A DNA stretch of 64,000 nucleotides, from contig CP136062.1 of the NCBI GenBank assembly GCA_032622095.1, forward strand, positions 230,592,578-230,656,577, read 5' to 3'. Position numbers and translations under genes: made by a program. The DNA comes from Siphonodentalium dalli (lineage: Eukaryota; Mollusca; Scaphopoda; Gadilida; Siphonodentaliidae). Numbering within the stretch: position 1 is the first letter of the stretch; every line of letters begins with the position of its first letter. Below are positions 20,610 to 31,922 of this stretch, one piece after another. The notes under the pieces are model-generated. The model saw only the letters and a list, made by a program, of their open reading frames with translations. It was not told the origin of the DNA and ran no database searches.

Positions 20610-23600
20610 ACTATAAACCTACTATGTGATACGTATGATGTTCGTTGATCCTGTCATGTGTGTTACATGGGGCCTGTACTATAAACCTACTATGTGTGAT
20701 GTGTGATGTTCGCTGACCCTATCAGATGTGTTACATGGGGCCTGTAATATAAACCTACTATGTGTGATGTTCGCTGACCCTATCAGATGTGTTACATGGG
20801 GCCTGTAATATAAACCTACTATGTGTGATGTGTGATGTTCGCTGACCCTATCAGATGTGTTACATGGGGCCTGTAATATAAACCTACTATGTGTGATGTT
20901 CGCTGACCCTATCAGATGTGTTACATGGGGCCTGTAATATAAACATACTATGTGTGATGTGTGATGTTCGCTGACCCTATCAGGTGTGTTACATGGGGCC
21001 TGTAATATAAACCTACTATGTGTGATATGTGATGTTCGCTGACCCTATCAGATGTGTTACATGGGGCCTGTAATATAAACATACTATGTGTGATGTGTGA
21101 TGTTCGCTGACCCTATCAGGTGTGTTACATGGGGCATGTAATATTAACCTACTATGTGTGATATGTGATGTTCGCTGACCCTATCAGATGTGTTACATGG
21201 GGCCTGTAATATAAACCTACTATGTGTGACGTGTGATGTTCGCTGACCCTATCAGGTGTGTTACATGGGGCCTGTAATATAAACCTACTATGTGTGATGT
21301 GTGATGTTCGCTGACCCTATCAGGTGTGTTACATGGGGCCTGTAATATAAACCTACTATGTGTGATGTTCGCTGACCCTATCAGATGTGTTACATGGGGC
21401 CTGTAATATAAACATACTATGTGTTATGTGTGATGTTCACTGACCCTATCAGATGTGTCGCATGGGGCCTGTAATATAAACCTACTATGTGTGATGTGTG
21501 ATGTTCGCTGACCCTATCAGATGTGTCACATGGGGCCTGTAATATAAACATACTATGTGTGATGTTCGCTGACCCTATCAGATGTGTTACATGGGGCCTG
21601 TAATATAAACATACTATGTGTGATGTTAGCTGACCCTATCAGATGTGTCACATGGGGCCTGTACTATAAACATACTATGTGTGATGTGTGATGGTCTCTG
21701 ACCCTATCAGATGTGTTACATGGGGCCTGTAATATAAACCTACTATGTGTGATGTTCGCTGACCCTATCAGATGTGTTACATGGGGCCTGTAATATAAAC
21801 CTACTATGTGTGATGTTCACTGACCCGGACAGATGTGTCACATGGGGCCTGTACCATAAACCTACTATGTGTGATGTTCGCTGACCCTGGCAGATGTGTC
21901 ACATGGGGCCTGTAATATAAACCTACTATGTGTGATGTGTGATGTGTGATGTTAGCTAACCCTATCAGATGTGTTACATGGGGCCTGTAATATAAACCTA
22001 CTATGTGTGATGTTCACTGACCCGGACAGATGTGTCACATGGGGCCTGTACCATAAACCTACTATGTGTGATGTTCGCTGACCCTGGCAGATGTGTCACA
22101 TGGGGCCTGTAATATAAACCTACTATGTGTGATGTGTGATGTCCGCTGACCCTATCAGATGTGTTACATGGGGCCTGTAATATAAACCTACTATGTGTGA
22201 TATGTGATGTTCGCTGACCCTATCAGATGTATCACATGGCGCCTGTAATATAAACCTACTATGTGTGATATGTGATGTTCGCTGACCCTATCAGATGTGT
22301 TACATGGGGCCTGTAATATAAACCTACTATGTGTGATGTTCGCTGACCCTATCAGATGTGTTACATGGCGCCTGTAATATAAACCTACTATGTGTGATGT
22401 GTGATGTTCGCTGACCCTATCAGATGTGTTACATGGGGCCTGTACCATAAACCTACTATGTGTGATGTTCGCTGACCATATCAGATGTGTTACATGGGGC
22501 CTGTAATATAAACCTACTATGTGTGATGTTCGCTGACCCTATCAGATGTGTTACATGGGGCCTGTACCATAAACCTACTATGTGTGATGTTCGCTGACCA
22601 TATCAGATGTGTTACATGGGGCCTGTAATATAAACCTACTATGTGTGATGTTCGCTGACCCTATCAGATGTGTTACATGGGGCCTGTAATATAAACCTAC
22701 TATGTGTGATGTGTGATGTCCGCTGACCCTATCAGATGTGTTACATGGGGCCTGTAATATAAACCTACTATGTGTGATGTTCGCTGACCCTATCAGATGT
22801 GTTACATGGGGCCTGTACCATAAACCTACTATGTGTGATGTTCGCTGACCATATCAGATGTGTTACATGGGGCCTGTAATATAAACCTACTATGTGTGAT
22901 GTTCGCTGACCCTATCAGATGTGTTACATGGGGCCTGTCATATAAACCTACTATGTGTGATGTGTGATGTTCGCTGACCCCATCAGATGTGTTACATGGG
23001 GCCTGTAATATAAACCTAATATGTGTGATGTTCGCTGACCCTATCAGATGTGTTACATGGGCCTGTAATATAAACCTACTATGTGATATGTGTGATGTTC
23101 GCTGACCCTATCAGATGTGTTACATGGGCCTGTAATATAAACCTACTATGTGATATGTGTGATGTTCGCTGACCCTATCAGATGTGTTACATGGGGCCTG
23201 TAATATAAACCTACTATGTGTGATGTGTGATGTTCGCTGACCCTGGCAGATGTGTCACATGGGTCTGTAATATAAATCTAATATGTGTGATGTGTGATGT
23301 GTGATGTTCGCTGACCCTGTCAGGTGTGTTACATGGGACCTGTACTATACACCTACTATGTGTGATGTTCCCTGATCCTGGCAGATGTCTCACAGGGGGC
23401 CTGTAATATAAACCTACTATGTGTGATGTGTGATGTTCGCTGACCCTATCAGATGTGTCTCATGGGGCCTGTAATATAAACCTACTATGTGTGATGTGTG
23501 ATGTTCGCTGACACTGGCAGATGTGTCACATGGGGCCTGTAATATAAACCTACTATGTGTGATGTGTGATTTTCGCTGACCCTGTCAGGTGTGTTACATG

Positions 23601-25475
23601 GGGCTGTAATATAAACCTACTATGTGTTATGTGTGATGTTCGCTGACCCTATCATATGTGTCACATGGGGCCTGTAATATAAACCTACTATGAGTGATGT
23701 TCGCTGACCCTATCAGATGTGTTACATGGGGCCTGTAATATAAACCTACTATGTGTGATGTTCGCTGACCCTATCAGATGTGTCACATGGGGCCTGTAAT
23801 ATAAACATACTATGTGTGATGTGTGATGTTCGCTGACCCATCAGATGTGTTACATGGGGCCTGTAATATAAACATACTATGTGTGATGTTCGCTGACCCT
23901 ATCAGATGTGTTACATGGGCCTGTAATATAAACCTACTATGTGTGATGTTCGCTGACCCTATCAGATGTGTTACATGGGGCCTGTACCATAAACCTACTA
24001 TGTGTGATGTTCGCTGACCATATCAGATGTGTTACATGGGGCCTGTAATATAAACCTACTATGTGTGATATGTGATGTTCGCTGACCCTATCAGGTGTGT
24101 TACATGGGCCTGTAATATAAACCTACTATGTTTGATGTTCGCTGACCCCTATCAGATGTGTTACATGGGGCCTGTAATATAAACCTACTATGTGTGATGT
24201 TCGCTGACCATATCAGATGTGTTACATGGGGCCTGTAATATAAACCTACTATGTGTGATGTTCGCTGACCCTATCAGATGTGTCACATGGGGCCTGTAAT
24301 ATAAACCTACTATGTGTGATGTTCGCTGACCCTATCAGATGTGTTACATGGGGCCTGTAATATAAACCTACTATGTGTGATGTTCGCTGACCCTATCAGA
24401 TGTGTCACATGGGGCCTGTAATATAAACCTACTATGTGTGATGTGTGATGTTCGCTGACCCTATCAGATGTGTCACATGGGCCTGTAATATAAACCTACT
24501 ATGTGTGATGTGTGATGTTCGCTGACCCTGGCAGATGTGTCACATGGGGCCTGTAATATAAACCTACTATGTGTGATGTGTGATGTTCGCTGACCCTGGC
24601 AGATGTGCTACATGGGGCCTGTAATATCAACCTACTATGTGTTATGTGTGATGTTCGCTGACCCTGTCAGGTGTGTTACATGGGGCCTGTAATATGAACC
24701 TACTATGTGTGATGTTCCCTGATCCTGGCAGGTGTGTCACATGGGGCCTGTAATATAAACATACTATGTGTGATGTTCGCTGACCCTATCAGATGTGTTA
24801 CATGGGGCCTGTAATATAAACCTACTATGTGTGATGTGTGATGTTAGCTGACCCTATCAGATGTGTTACATGGGGCCTGTAATATAAACCTACAATGTGT
24901 GATGTGTGATGTTCGCTGACCCTATCAGATGTGTTACATGGGGCCTGTAATATAAACCTACTATGTGTGATGAGTGATGTTCGCTGACCCGGACAGATAT
25001 GTCACATGGGGCCTGTAATATAAACCTACTATGTGTGATGTGTGATGTTAGCTGACCCTGTCAGATGTGTTACATGGGGCCTGTAATATAAACCTACTAT
25101 GTGTGATGTGTGATGTTAGCTGACCCTGTCAGATGTGTTACATGGGGCCTGTAATATAAACCTACTATGTGTGATGTGTGATGTTAGCTGACCCTGTCAG
25201 ATATGTCACATGGGGCCTGTAATATAAACCTACTATGTGTGATGTGTGATGTTAGCTGACCCTGTCAGATGTGTTACATGGGGCCTGTAATATAAACCTA
25301 CTATGAGTGATGTGTGATGTTAGCTGACCCTATCAGATGTGTTACATGGGGCCTGTAATATAAACCTACTATGAGTGATGTTCGCTGACCCTATCAGATG
25401 TGTTACATGGGGCCTGTAATATAAACCTACTATGTGTGATGTTCGCTGACCCTGGCAGATGTGTTACATGGGGTC
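20610..25475 (+). repeat. Large satellite, 60-70-bp unit, about 74 copies
   Basis: The unit contains GTTCGCTGACCCTATCAGAT, GTGTTACATGGGGCCTGTAA and TATAAACCTACTATGTG, followed by one, two or three TGTGATG heptamers. That heptamer number accounts for the ~61, ~68 and ~75-bp unit lengths. Variants (CTGGCAG, GGACAG, TGTCACATG, GTACCATAAAC) recur in groups, which points to block duplication. No coding evidence. It sits between the CTLD exon and the TSR exons, so it would be intronic if they belong to one gene. Confidence 0.95.
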
Positions 25476-25925
25476 TGTACTATAGAGTTATAGTATTGGC
25501 CCCTGGTCAGACACCCCTTACATGACAACAACACATCAATAAAGATGTTCAGTTATGGGGTGAATGAGACCGTTGAGACGATCCCTCGATCTGTTCGACC
25601 ATCCCGGACACGTCGCGCCCAACTACTATGAGAGTTCTACAAAGGTGAAACAAGAGAGCTTCCCATACATATTCACTAGTAGGAAGAGCTTACGGTTGCG
25701 GAAGCACAAGTCATTTGCAGAAATAGTTTAATGAGTTTAACAGCGCTTGCCTTTATACCATATCACACTGGAAAATATTCATTATTTTGCCGTTAACAAG
25801 AACATATTTGTTTGAATCAGAATATGGGCAATTTAACACCATAAGTGTGCGCGGAAATCAATATTAGGGTGAACACAGCTAGTATATATATGTTGTTGTC
25901 GCAGGCGATCGGCTCAGTAGCTGAT
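25476..25925. other. Non-genic interval
   Basis: No gene or repeat structure was identified. Confidence 0.4.
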
Positions 25926-25929
25926 TAGT

Positions 25930-26110
25930 AGAACATATCCAGGGGGGTCAGGAAAAAAAATTACGGATACCAGGTGGAAATTTTGTGTTTTTCACTTTTG
26001 GGGACCCACTACCCCGGGAGCGTAAGTTTTTTCCACCCAGTTCTGGGACACCCACCCGGGACCGTATGTTTTTTTCCACACAGGTCTGGGACACCCACCC
26101 CCAAAATTGA
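25930..26110. repeat. Short degenerate tandem repeat (~55-60 bp, about 3 copies)
   Basis: GGGACCCACTACCCCGGGA, CTGGGACACCCACCCGGGA and CTGGGACACCCACCCCCAA recur, each followed or preceded by TTTTTTCCAC. Confidence 0.6.
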
Positions 26111-26461
26111 TGAAAATCTTGTAAATTCAACTAAATAAGTGTTGTTGGCAGGGTAAGGGTCTCTCATTGTGTCTGCACCGGAACTGAGAGAACGCTGATC
26201 AAGTACACACACACAAAATAAACAAACAAAGCACATGTCTGAAAAATATGCCAACAAAACTAGTGACAAAACCTTTAAAAACCCAAAATATTTATGGTTA
26301 TAAAGGTAAAATACCCATTTTGACAGGACAGTTGTGTCCCTTATAGCAATAGGTTAAAATATGTGCATGTGTAAGGTAAAAAACACCATCAATTTGATTG
26401 AATAAACACAAATTTGATTTTTGAGACAATGCAATGTTTTTTTTGGATTGCACATCTACTT

Positions 26462-26545
26462 GATTGGGTGGGATTCGAACCCTGGCCCATGGTGGCGAGC
26501 GTGCCTTGCGACTCAAAGTCCGACGTCAATACCACACAGCCAGAT
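26462..26545 (-). mobile_element. tRNA-derived SINE head or tRNA pseudogene
   Basis: On the minus strand: GCTGTGTGGTATTGACGTCG (A-box region), then GGACTTTGAGTCGC, a long variable region, and GGGTTCGAATCCC, an exact B-box/T-arm, at about 26470-26482. The stem pairing of a functional tRNA is incomplete (acceptor ends do not pair well) and no anticodon loop is clear. I therefore read it as a SINE head or pseudogene. Confidence 0.5.
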
Positions 26546-26900
26546 CCGAAGCCACAGCAACTAGTTTGTACGGCTGGCTCAACCAATTTTCGTGGCTGGT
26601 TATCTTGCTAAAGGTTGTTCCACACCGGGCGCGCGCGAGCGATTATAACGGCCGTTTTCTAACGTCCGTAGCCGTTCAAAGCGCGCGATTTTTATGTCCG
26701 CACCGCAAGCGACCGACTCGCTGACCACGAGGCGATTATAGCAGTGATTTTATGCTTCGTCGAATTGTCCGCTTTGTTGCAAACCAGCGAGATAATTGGA
26801 CGGCTCTCAAATAGGTGTTTATACGACCGTTATTTTCTATTTGATGACGGCACACTGATTTGTCGCCGCGATAATGGAGGACTTTAGCGAGAGGCTAATA
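26546..26900. other. GC-rich non-coding interval
   Basis: 26620-26720 is rich in GCGCGC and CGATTATA(A/G)C motifs that recur in mixed orientation, probably a MITE remnant with no partner terminus seen. No exon. Confidence 0.35.
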
Positions 26901-26904
26901 ATCG

Positions 26905-27030
26905 AAGTACAACGCATGTGTGTCTGTATGGCACATGTGTGTCTGTATGACTGTGTGTGTCTGTATGACTGTATGTATGTATGTATGCATGTAGGCCATG
27001 TGTGTCTGTATGACTGTATGTCTCTATGAC
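26905..27030 (+). repeat. GTGTGTCTGTATGACTGTATG microsatellite region
   Basis: Mixed repeats of TGTGTCTGTATG, ACTGTATG and GTAT. Confidence 0.8.
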
Positions 27031-27236
27031 CAAATAATTAAACCATTTATTTTTGTTATTTTTCGTGACTGAAATTCCACCTTGATTACTATATTCAGTT
27101 TATTCCTTGTAAAGAACTAAAATCATGGACCGTATAATCTGACCCCTGACATATCTGCTAATAAATATTTGATTGACAGTCGTGGAAATATCCATTGGTC
27201 ACCTAATAGACACCTTGCGGCATTAAAGATCATGTG

Positions 27237-27399
27237 TCAGTGCATTCTCTTATGTATGAAAGTCTCCAATAGGGAGCCTCGCATATATAAGAGAATACAC
27301 TGGCGTACATGGTGAAGGTAAATATTGTTAGGCCAATGCATTCTCGTATATATGGGAGGCGCCAGATGGGAGACTCGTATATATAAGAGAATGCATTGG
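27237..27399. mobile_element. Hairpin-pair element, diverged copy
   Basis: Two 67-nt hairpins (27237-27303 and 27333-27399) separated by 29 nt including TTGTTAGG, with CACAGG outside the second. Arms have more mismatches than at 3 kb and 15 kb, so this copy is older. AGGAAGCTCCAGTCATG follows at about 27420 and also follows the half-hairpin at about 29110. Confidence 0.75.
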
Positions 27400-27481
27400 C
27401 ACAGGTTTCTCGCAAAAATCAGGAAGCTCCAGTCATGAAAGGTTATATGTTGTGAATACAGGCGGAATGCATATGGATATA

Positions 27482-28045
27482 ATGTTGTTTACTAGTTTGA
27501 TGTGTGTGGATATATAGTCCTGGTTACTTACTAGTTTGGTGTGTGTGGATATATAGTCCTTGTTACTTACTAGTTTGATGTGTGTGGATATATAGTCCTT
27601 GTTACTTACTAGTTTGGTGTGTGATGATATATAGTCCTGGTTACTTACTAGTTTGGTGTGTGTGGATATATAGTCCTTGTTACTTACTAGTTTGGTGTGT
27701 GATGATATATAGTCCTTGTTACTTACTAGTTTGGTGTGTGATGATATATAGTCCTTGTTACTTACTAGTTTGGTGTGTGTGGATATATAGTCCTGGTTAC
27801 TTACTAGTTTGATGTGTGTGGATATAATAGTCCTTGTTACTTACTAGTTTGATGTGTGTGGATATATAGTCCTTGTTACTTACTAGTTTGGTGTGTGAGG
27901 ATATATAGTCTGGTTACTTACTAGTTTGGTGTGTGATGATATATAGTCCTTGTTACTTACTAGTTTGGTGTGTGTGTGGATATATAGTCCTGGTTACTTA
28001 CTAGTTTGGTGTGTGTGGATATATAGTCCTGGTTACTTACTTCCA
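27482..28045 (+). repeat. 39-bp minisatellite, about 14 copies
   Basis: The unit is TATATAGTCCTTGTTACTTA plus CTAGTTTGGTGTGTGTGGA, with variants GATGTGTG, GTGTGATGA and T/G in CCT(T/G)G. The period is 13 codons, which keeps one frame open. Confidence 0.95.
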
Positions 28046-28296
28046 CTGTTGTGCACGATGTCTTTAAACTTTGTGAATGCTGCATTGTTATCCACTGTCC
28101 ATTACATGCCCTCCGTCACCGGCACAAGTACTCCTGTGAATTTACCCAGTGTTTATTCGTTTTATATAACTTATAACACAGGTTATTGGCTGAGTTCCAG
28201 GTATATCCTGCACGTGACTGACATTTTACATCTGCAAACGAAAACAAAATGTTATGGGAGAATCAGGCCTCAAAATATGGTGCTGGACATTTACAG
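28046..28296. other. Non-genic interval
   Basis: An open frame runs on from the 39-bp repeat through the palindrome to 28519. Its length comes from the repeat, and it has no recognised domain. Confidence 0.4.
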
Positions 28297-28375
28297 AATG
28301 AGGTCCCCAGAGGGTGAATTTAGTGACGCGCACAGAGGGCTAGCGTCACCAAATTCACCCTCTGTGGACCTCATT
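28297..28375. repeat. 33-bp-arm palindrome (foldback repeat)
   Basis: Arms at 28297-28329 and 28343-28375 match at 31 of 33 positions with a 13-nt spacer; core GAGGTCC.CAGAGGGTGAA. Half of it recurs at 6685-6760. Confidence 0.85.
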
Positions 28376-28959
28376 GTGCATGGCCTCATCTGCTGTGGGA
28401 GACCTATAGACACAAGTTTTAAGTTCCGAGATGGTGAAGATGGTGATATGTACTCATTGGACACATCGATTGTGTATTTTGTCGTCTGCCAATTTGGGGA
28501 TATAGAGAAACTAAACTAAATTCCAAACAAATAGCATAATATACAAATGACACAATTCAACATAGAAGTGGTAACATATGGACAGATAATATATGGGAAC
28601 GGCGATCAGACAACAAGCCCGAGGGCTTTTATGAAGTAGTCATCCATGCATTTTGCCACATGCCCCGTCCCCAATGAGTGAGCGATGGAGTTCAGAAGAA
28701 GTGGAAATAATGATTTTCGAAGAATAGAAGATATATACATGTATAAGAGAATCTGAGTTATTAATTCCAAATTGTATTGGTGTTGTCCCACCCATGGGTG
28801 CAGTAAAATAAAAGTTAGTTTCATGCAAGTTGGAGATATGTACTTACGCGTGATATATAAAGCACGAACAAGTAACTAAATACACTTTTTGATCTAAACG
28901 GTCCTTATTTGTCCGTTGGCAATATGGTGGAGCAACAATTCTCTGTTAACTAAGCCTTT
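28376..28959. other. Non-genic interval
   Basis: No supported gene. Two overlapping minus-strand frames of 60-70 codons (28606-28828) have no domain or splice context. Confidence 0.35.
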
Positions 28960-28964
28960 CATTA

Positions 28965-29125
28965 CCCATAGAGAACCCCAGCAGACTGCATCAGACGACA
29001 CTATAGTGCATGCTTCCATCTGTGTGATGCTCCCTATGGGTTAACATTAAAGGGGAAACTCGCATATGTAAGAGAATGCTTCGGCACAGGGCTTTTGCAA
29101 ACTGTCAGGAAGCTCCAGTCATGGA
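28965..29125 (-). mobile_element. Half copy of the hairpin-family element
   Basis: The central module (inverse of AGTGTCGTCTG and GGAAGCATG) lies at about 28985-29035. It is followed by half a hairpin (CTCGCATATGTAAGAGAATG, 29059-29078) and GGCACAGGG. Confidence 0.6.
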
Positions 29126-29144
29126 AGGGCTAATAACTTATTAA

Positions 29145-29905
29145 GAGTTAAGATGTGTTTTCACTGTGGATTGTGATTCGGGATGGTTCACACCATTGAG
29201 AATTTCCTGGGTGGGTTAACATCATTGAGAATTTCCTGGGTGGTTTCACATCATTAAGCATTTCCTAGGTGTGTTCACACTATTGAGCAATTCATATAGT
29301 CAAACCTGGCCACCGTGATAAATAATATAAACAAAGTCAATTTAATCTGTTTTGACAGAGAGAATATTTGTCTACAATTGTCTAAAAATGTATATATTAT
29401 TTGGGTAGATTGACATTTTACTGTTGTTCATATCGTTGACCATTTCCTGGGTGGTTGACATCACTGAGCATTTCCTGGGTGGGTTCACTTCATTGAGCCT
29501 TTCGTGTGTGGGTTAACAACATTTCCTTTTGTCAAACCTGGCCACCGTGATAGATAACATATACAAAGTTAGTTTAATCTGTTTTGATAGAGAGAATATT
29601 TGTCTACAAAACTTATTGTCTACAAATGTATATATTATTTGGGTATAATGACAGTATAAAATGCTCAACCATTTGTATAGAAAATTCGTATCCCACTAGC
29701 AAGATGGCTACTAAAATAGCGAACGGGATGCACCAATTCCATCTCCTAGATATGACTTAGTTCATAAGCTGTACCACGACGGTCATGTTGGACACCATTT
29801 TTAATTGTATGAATTGCTCCAAGATTTGAACATCACACTCACCTAGCAATTAAAGCACGTACCGTCCAGAATCACAATCCACAGAGAAAACACTTTAATT
29901 GTGAA
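29145..29905. mobile_element. Inverted-repeat element with an internal ~240-bp duplication
   Basis: The left end GTGTTTTCACTGTGGATTGT GATTC (about 29153-29177) and its inverse GAATCACAATCCACAGAGAA AACAC (about 29869-29893) form termini. Inside, a block with repeated CATTGAG.ATTTCCTGGGTG and then GTCAAACCTGGCCACCGTGA occurs twice (about 29185-29420 and 29430-29660). Ends and target duplication are not resolved. Confidence 0.5.
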
Positions 29906-29924
29906 TGTGTACGTACCCTAAAAT

Positions 29925-30918
29925 CAGATACCTGGCGACAGGGGGTTGGGGGTGTCTGACCCCCCCCCCCCCCCCCCCCACAACTTTGATAAAAAAACAG
30001 TTTGAAATTTCATACCTGCCAAAATATTAGTTGGAAATTTCACACCAACAATAGGTTGAAAACGTTCTTGTAGTCTGATTTTCAAACAATTTATTGGGGG
30101 GAATTATTTGTTTTTGGATCAATATTTGTATATTTTCCTATTTTTGTCAAAAATTGTACTGAAATAGTCATCAGTTGGAAATTTTCCTATCTTAGGGGAG
30201 GCTGACAGGTTTGAAATTTCCAACACTTAGAAAGCTTGTGTCCTGGTCCCTCCCCCGTGGCCAGTAAAAACTGCTATAGTTAATTTCCAACTCTAGGAAA
30301 GCTTTAGGCTAGTTTATATGCTAGGATTTTGCGATTTTCTTGTTCAGATTTCAAAATGTTCGTACAACGGGCCGAACCATGGTGTGTCTTTGTCCCTCCC
30401 CCGTGGTCAATACAAAACTGCTATTTAGGTTAACAAAACAATATTTTACTACATTTGGTCAAACTAACTTGTGGACTGAATGGTCATCAGTTGGATAATA
30501 TTCCAACCTGAAGGGGAGTATGAGGTTTGAAATTTCCAACACTATAGGAAAGCTTCATCTGGCAGTTGAGGCCAGTCTAGATGCTAGGATTTGAGATTTT
30601 CTTCAAAATATTATCATAACTATGGTCAGCCCGGTGTGTCCTGGTCTCTTGCCCGTAGCCGTGTGCATCTGTCTGGAGTTAGACCACTAGATGTCAGGAT
30701 TTGTTAATTTGTTCAGGTTAAAATATCTTAAATGTTCTCATATCGGGAATAGTTTATAAATATATAGAATATTAGGCCTGAGCACTGATGTGCAAGGGGG
30801 TGTGCAAATGGAATTATGCAAAACTTGTGTTTGGTCTGATTCTGATTCAAGGGGGGTTGCAGTTGGAATTTCGCATGGTGGAAACCCCTCCAACGGAGAC
30901 CCTCTAGCCACGTTCTAC
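29925..30918. mobile_element. Older, inverted copy of the hAT-like element
   Basis: Relative to 9818-11062 it lies in the opposite orientation. It begins with a degenerate terminus (CAGATACCTGGCGACAGGG), a long C-run and TTGGAAATTTCACACCAACA. It ends with GGAGACCCTCTAGCCACGTT at about 30895-30914. The four-unit subterminal repeat is reduced to one. No clear TSD remains. Confidence 0.7.
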
Positions 30919-31735
30919 TGGACAATATATTAATCAGTAGTGGCGTGGATTGATATGTGAACGAAAATGAAGAATCGTGCCGTCTGCGAATGATCAATCG
31001 CGATCAAGTAGTTTCTGATGATACATCCCTGTTGGTGATTTATTCACAACATGCACTACTGTACACATATCTCCCAGCTACAGTTGGAATCATCAATATA
31101 ATGTGGTTTCAGGGCAAGCGCACGACACCTATATAGTACACTAACATTACCAAAACCAAGTCAGAGTAATGCATGGCAGGTTTACCAAGAAGGCCCTTAG
31201 TTAGTAAAAGATGGTTTTAGTAAAAAGAAAAACGGGTTAAAACACATTCGTCATTTTAGTTAACCCATAAAATATTGGTTGTGCAAAAATGTAATGGTTG
31301 CCAAGAACACGAAGATGTCAAGAACAAGAGGAGCGTGTCTGCAAATAACATTAAAGAAGGGGTAAATAATTTGTTCAGGGTCCCAGTCACTTGCAGACAT
31401 AATTAAGGTTCATGGTGTTCTTGGCATAAATTAGAGGCAGTCAGAGCAAGGTCCAGAAGCGGTTTTAAAACAATTTGGAAAAGATATTTGGAACGCATAG
31501 GTCAAATAAAGAATTAATAAACCAGAAGTATATATAGAACAATTTAAAATTTAAACGATAAATGGTACAAATGTATAAAGTTAGAATTTTGAAATCCACA
31601 GACCACATAACTAAAAATCAGAAAACAAATTTAAAAAGACAGATTTTAAATCAATAAGAATCTTCATTTTCCACTATTTTATTGAATTTGGTAAAGACAT
31701 ACATGTGGTAAAGACATATATCCTAACAAGGGAAA
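30919..31735. other. Non-genic interval (intronic if the TSR-CTLD link holds)
   Basis: AT-rich. 31150-31210 shares a short repeat with about 6945-7010. No exon signal. Confidence 0.4.
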
Positions 31736-31751
31736 ATAATTATTATGAAAC

Positions 31752-31922
31752 CTGGACATGTCTCCATCGTGCATGCGACGTTCTGGGATGTACTTCCGGC
31801 ACAAGTAGCTCCGCCGGCGCCTGGTGACGGATTTGTGCACGTTCGTGTCTGTGGCTTGGTTCCTACTCCGCACGTGACAGAACAGCTTCCGGAGTCCGCC
31901 CAGCTCGTCCAGCCACCGTTCA
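31752..31922 (-). CDS. TSR (thrombospondin type 1 repeat) exon, last of the array in transcript order
   Basis: 171 nt, acceptor TTTGAAG and donor GTTTC, phase 1 at both ends. It encodes one TSR module: NGGWTSWADSGSCSVTC, then GVGTKPQTRTCTN, PSPGAGGATCAG and QNVACTMETCPG. Six cysteines are in TSR spacing. WTSW is a W-x-x-W C-mannosylation motif and CSVTC fits the C-x-x-S/T-C O-fucosylation motif; such modules work extracellularly in adhesion, matrix or defence proteins. It differs from the core copies at several residues (KPQ, GAGG, TMETCP). Its 5' intron flank is closest to that of 52426-52596, not its immediate neighbour. No stop or frameshift. It is one exon of a larger gene whose start is not in view. 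Confidence 0.85.

Noticed and set aside
26462-26545. Functional tRNA gene
   Set aside because: The B-box is exact, but the acceptor and anticodon stems do not pair convincingly. It is better read as a SINE head or pseudogene.
27950-28519. 189-codon plus-strand frame
   Set aside because: The N-terminal part is the 39-bp minisatellite and the C-terminal part runs through a palindromic mobile repeat. No known domain.
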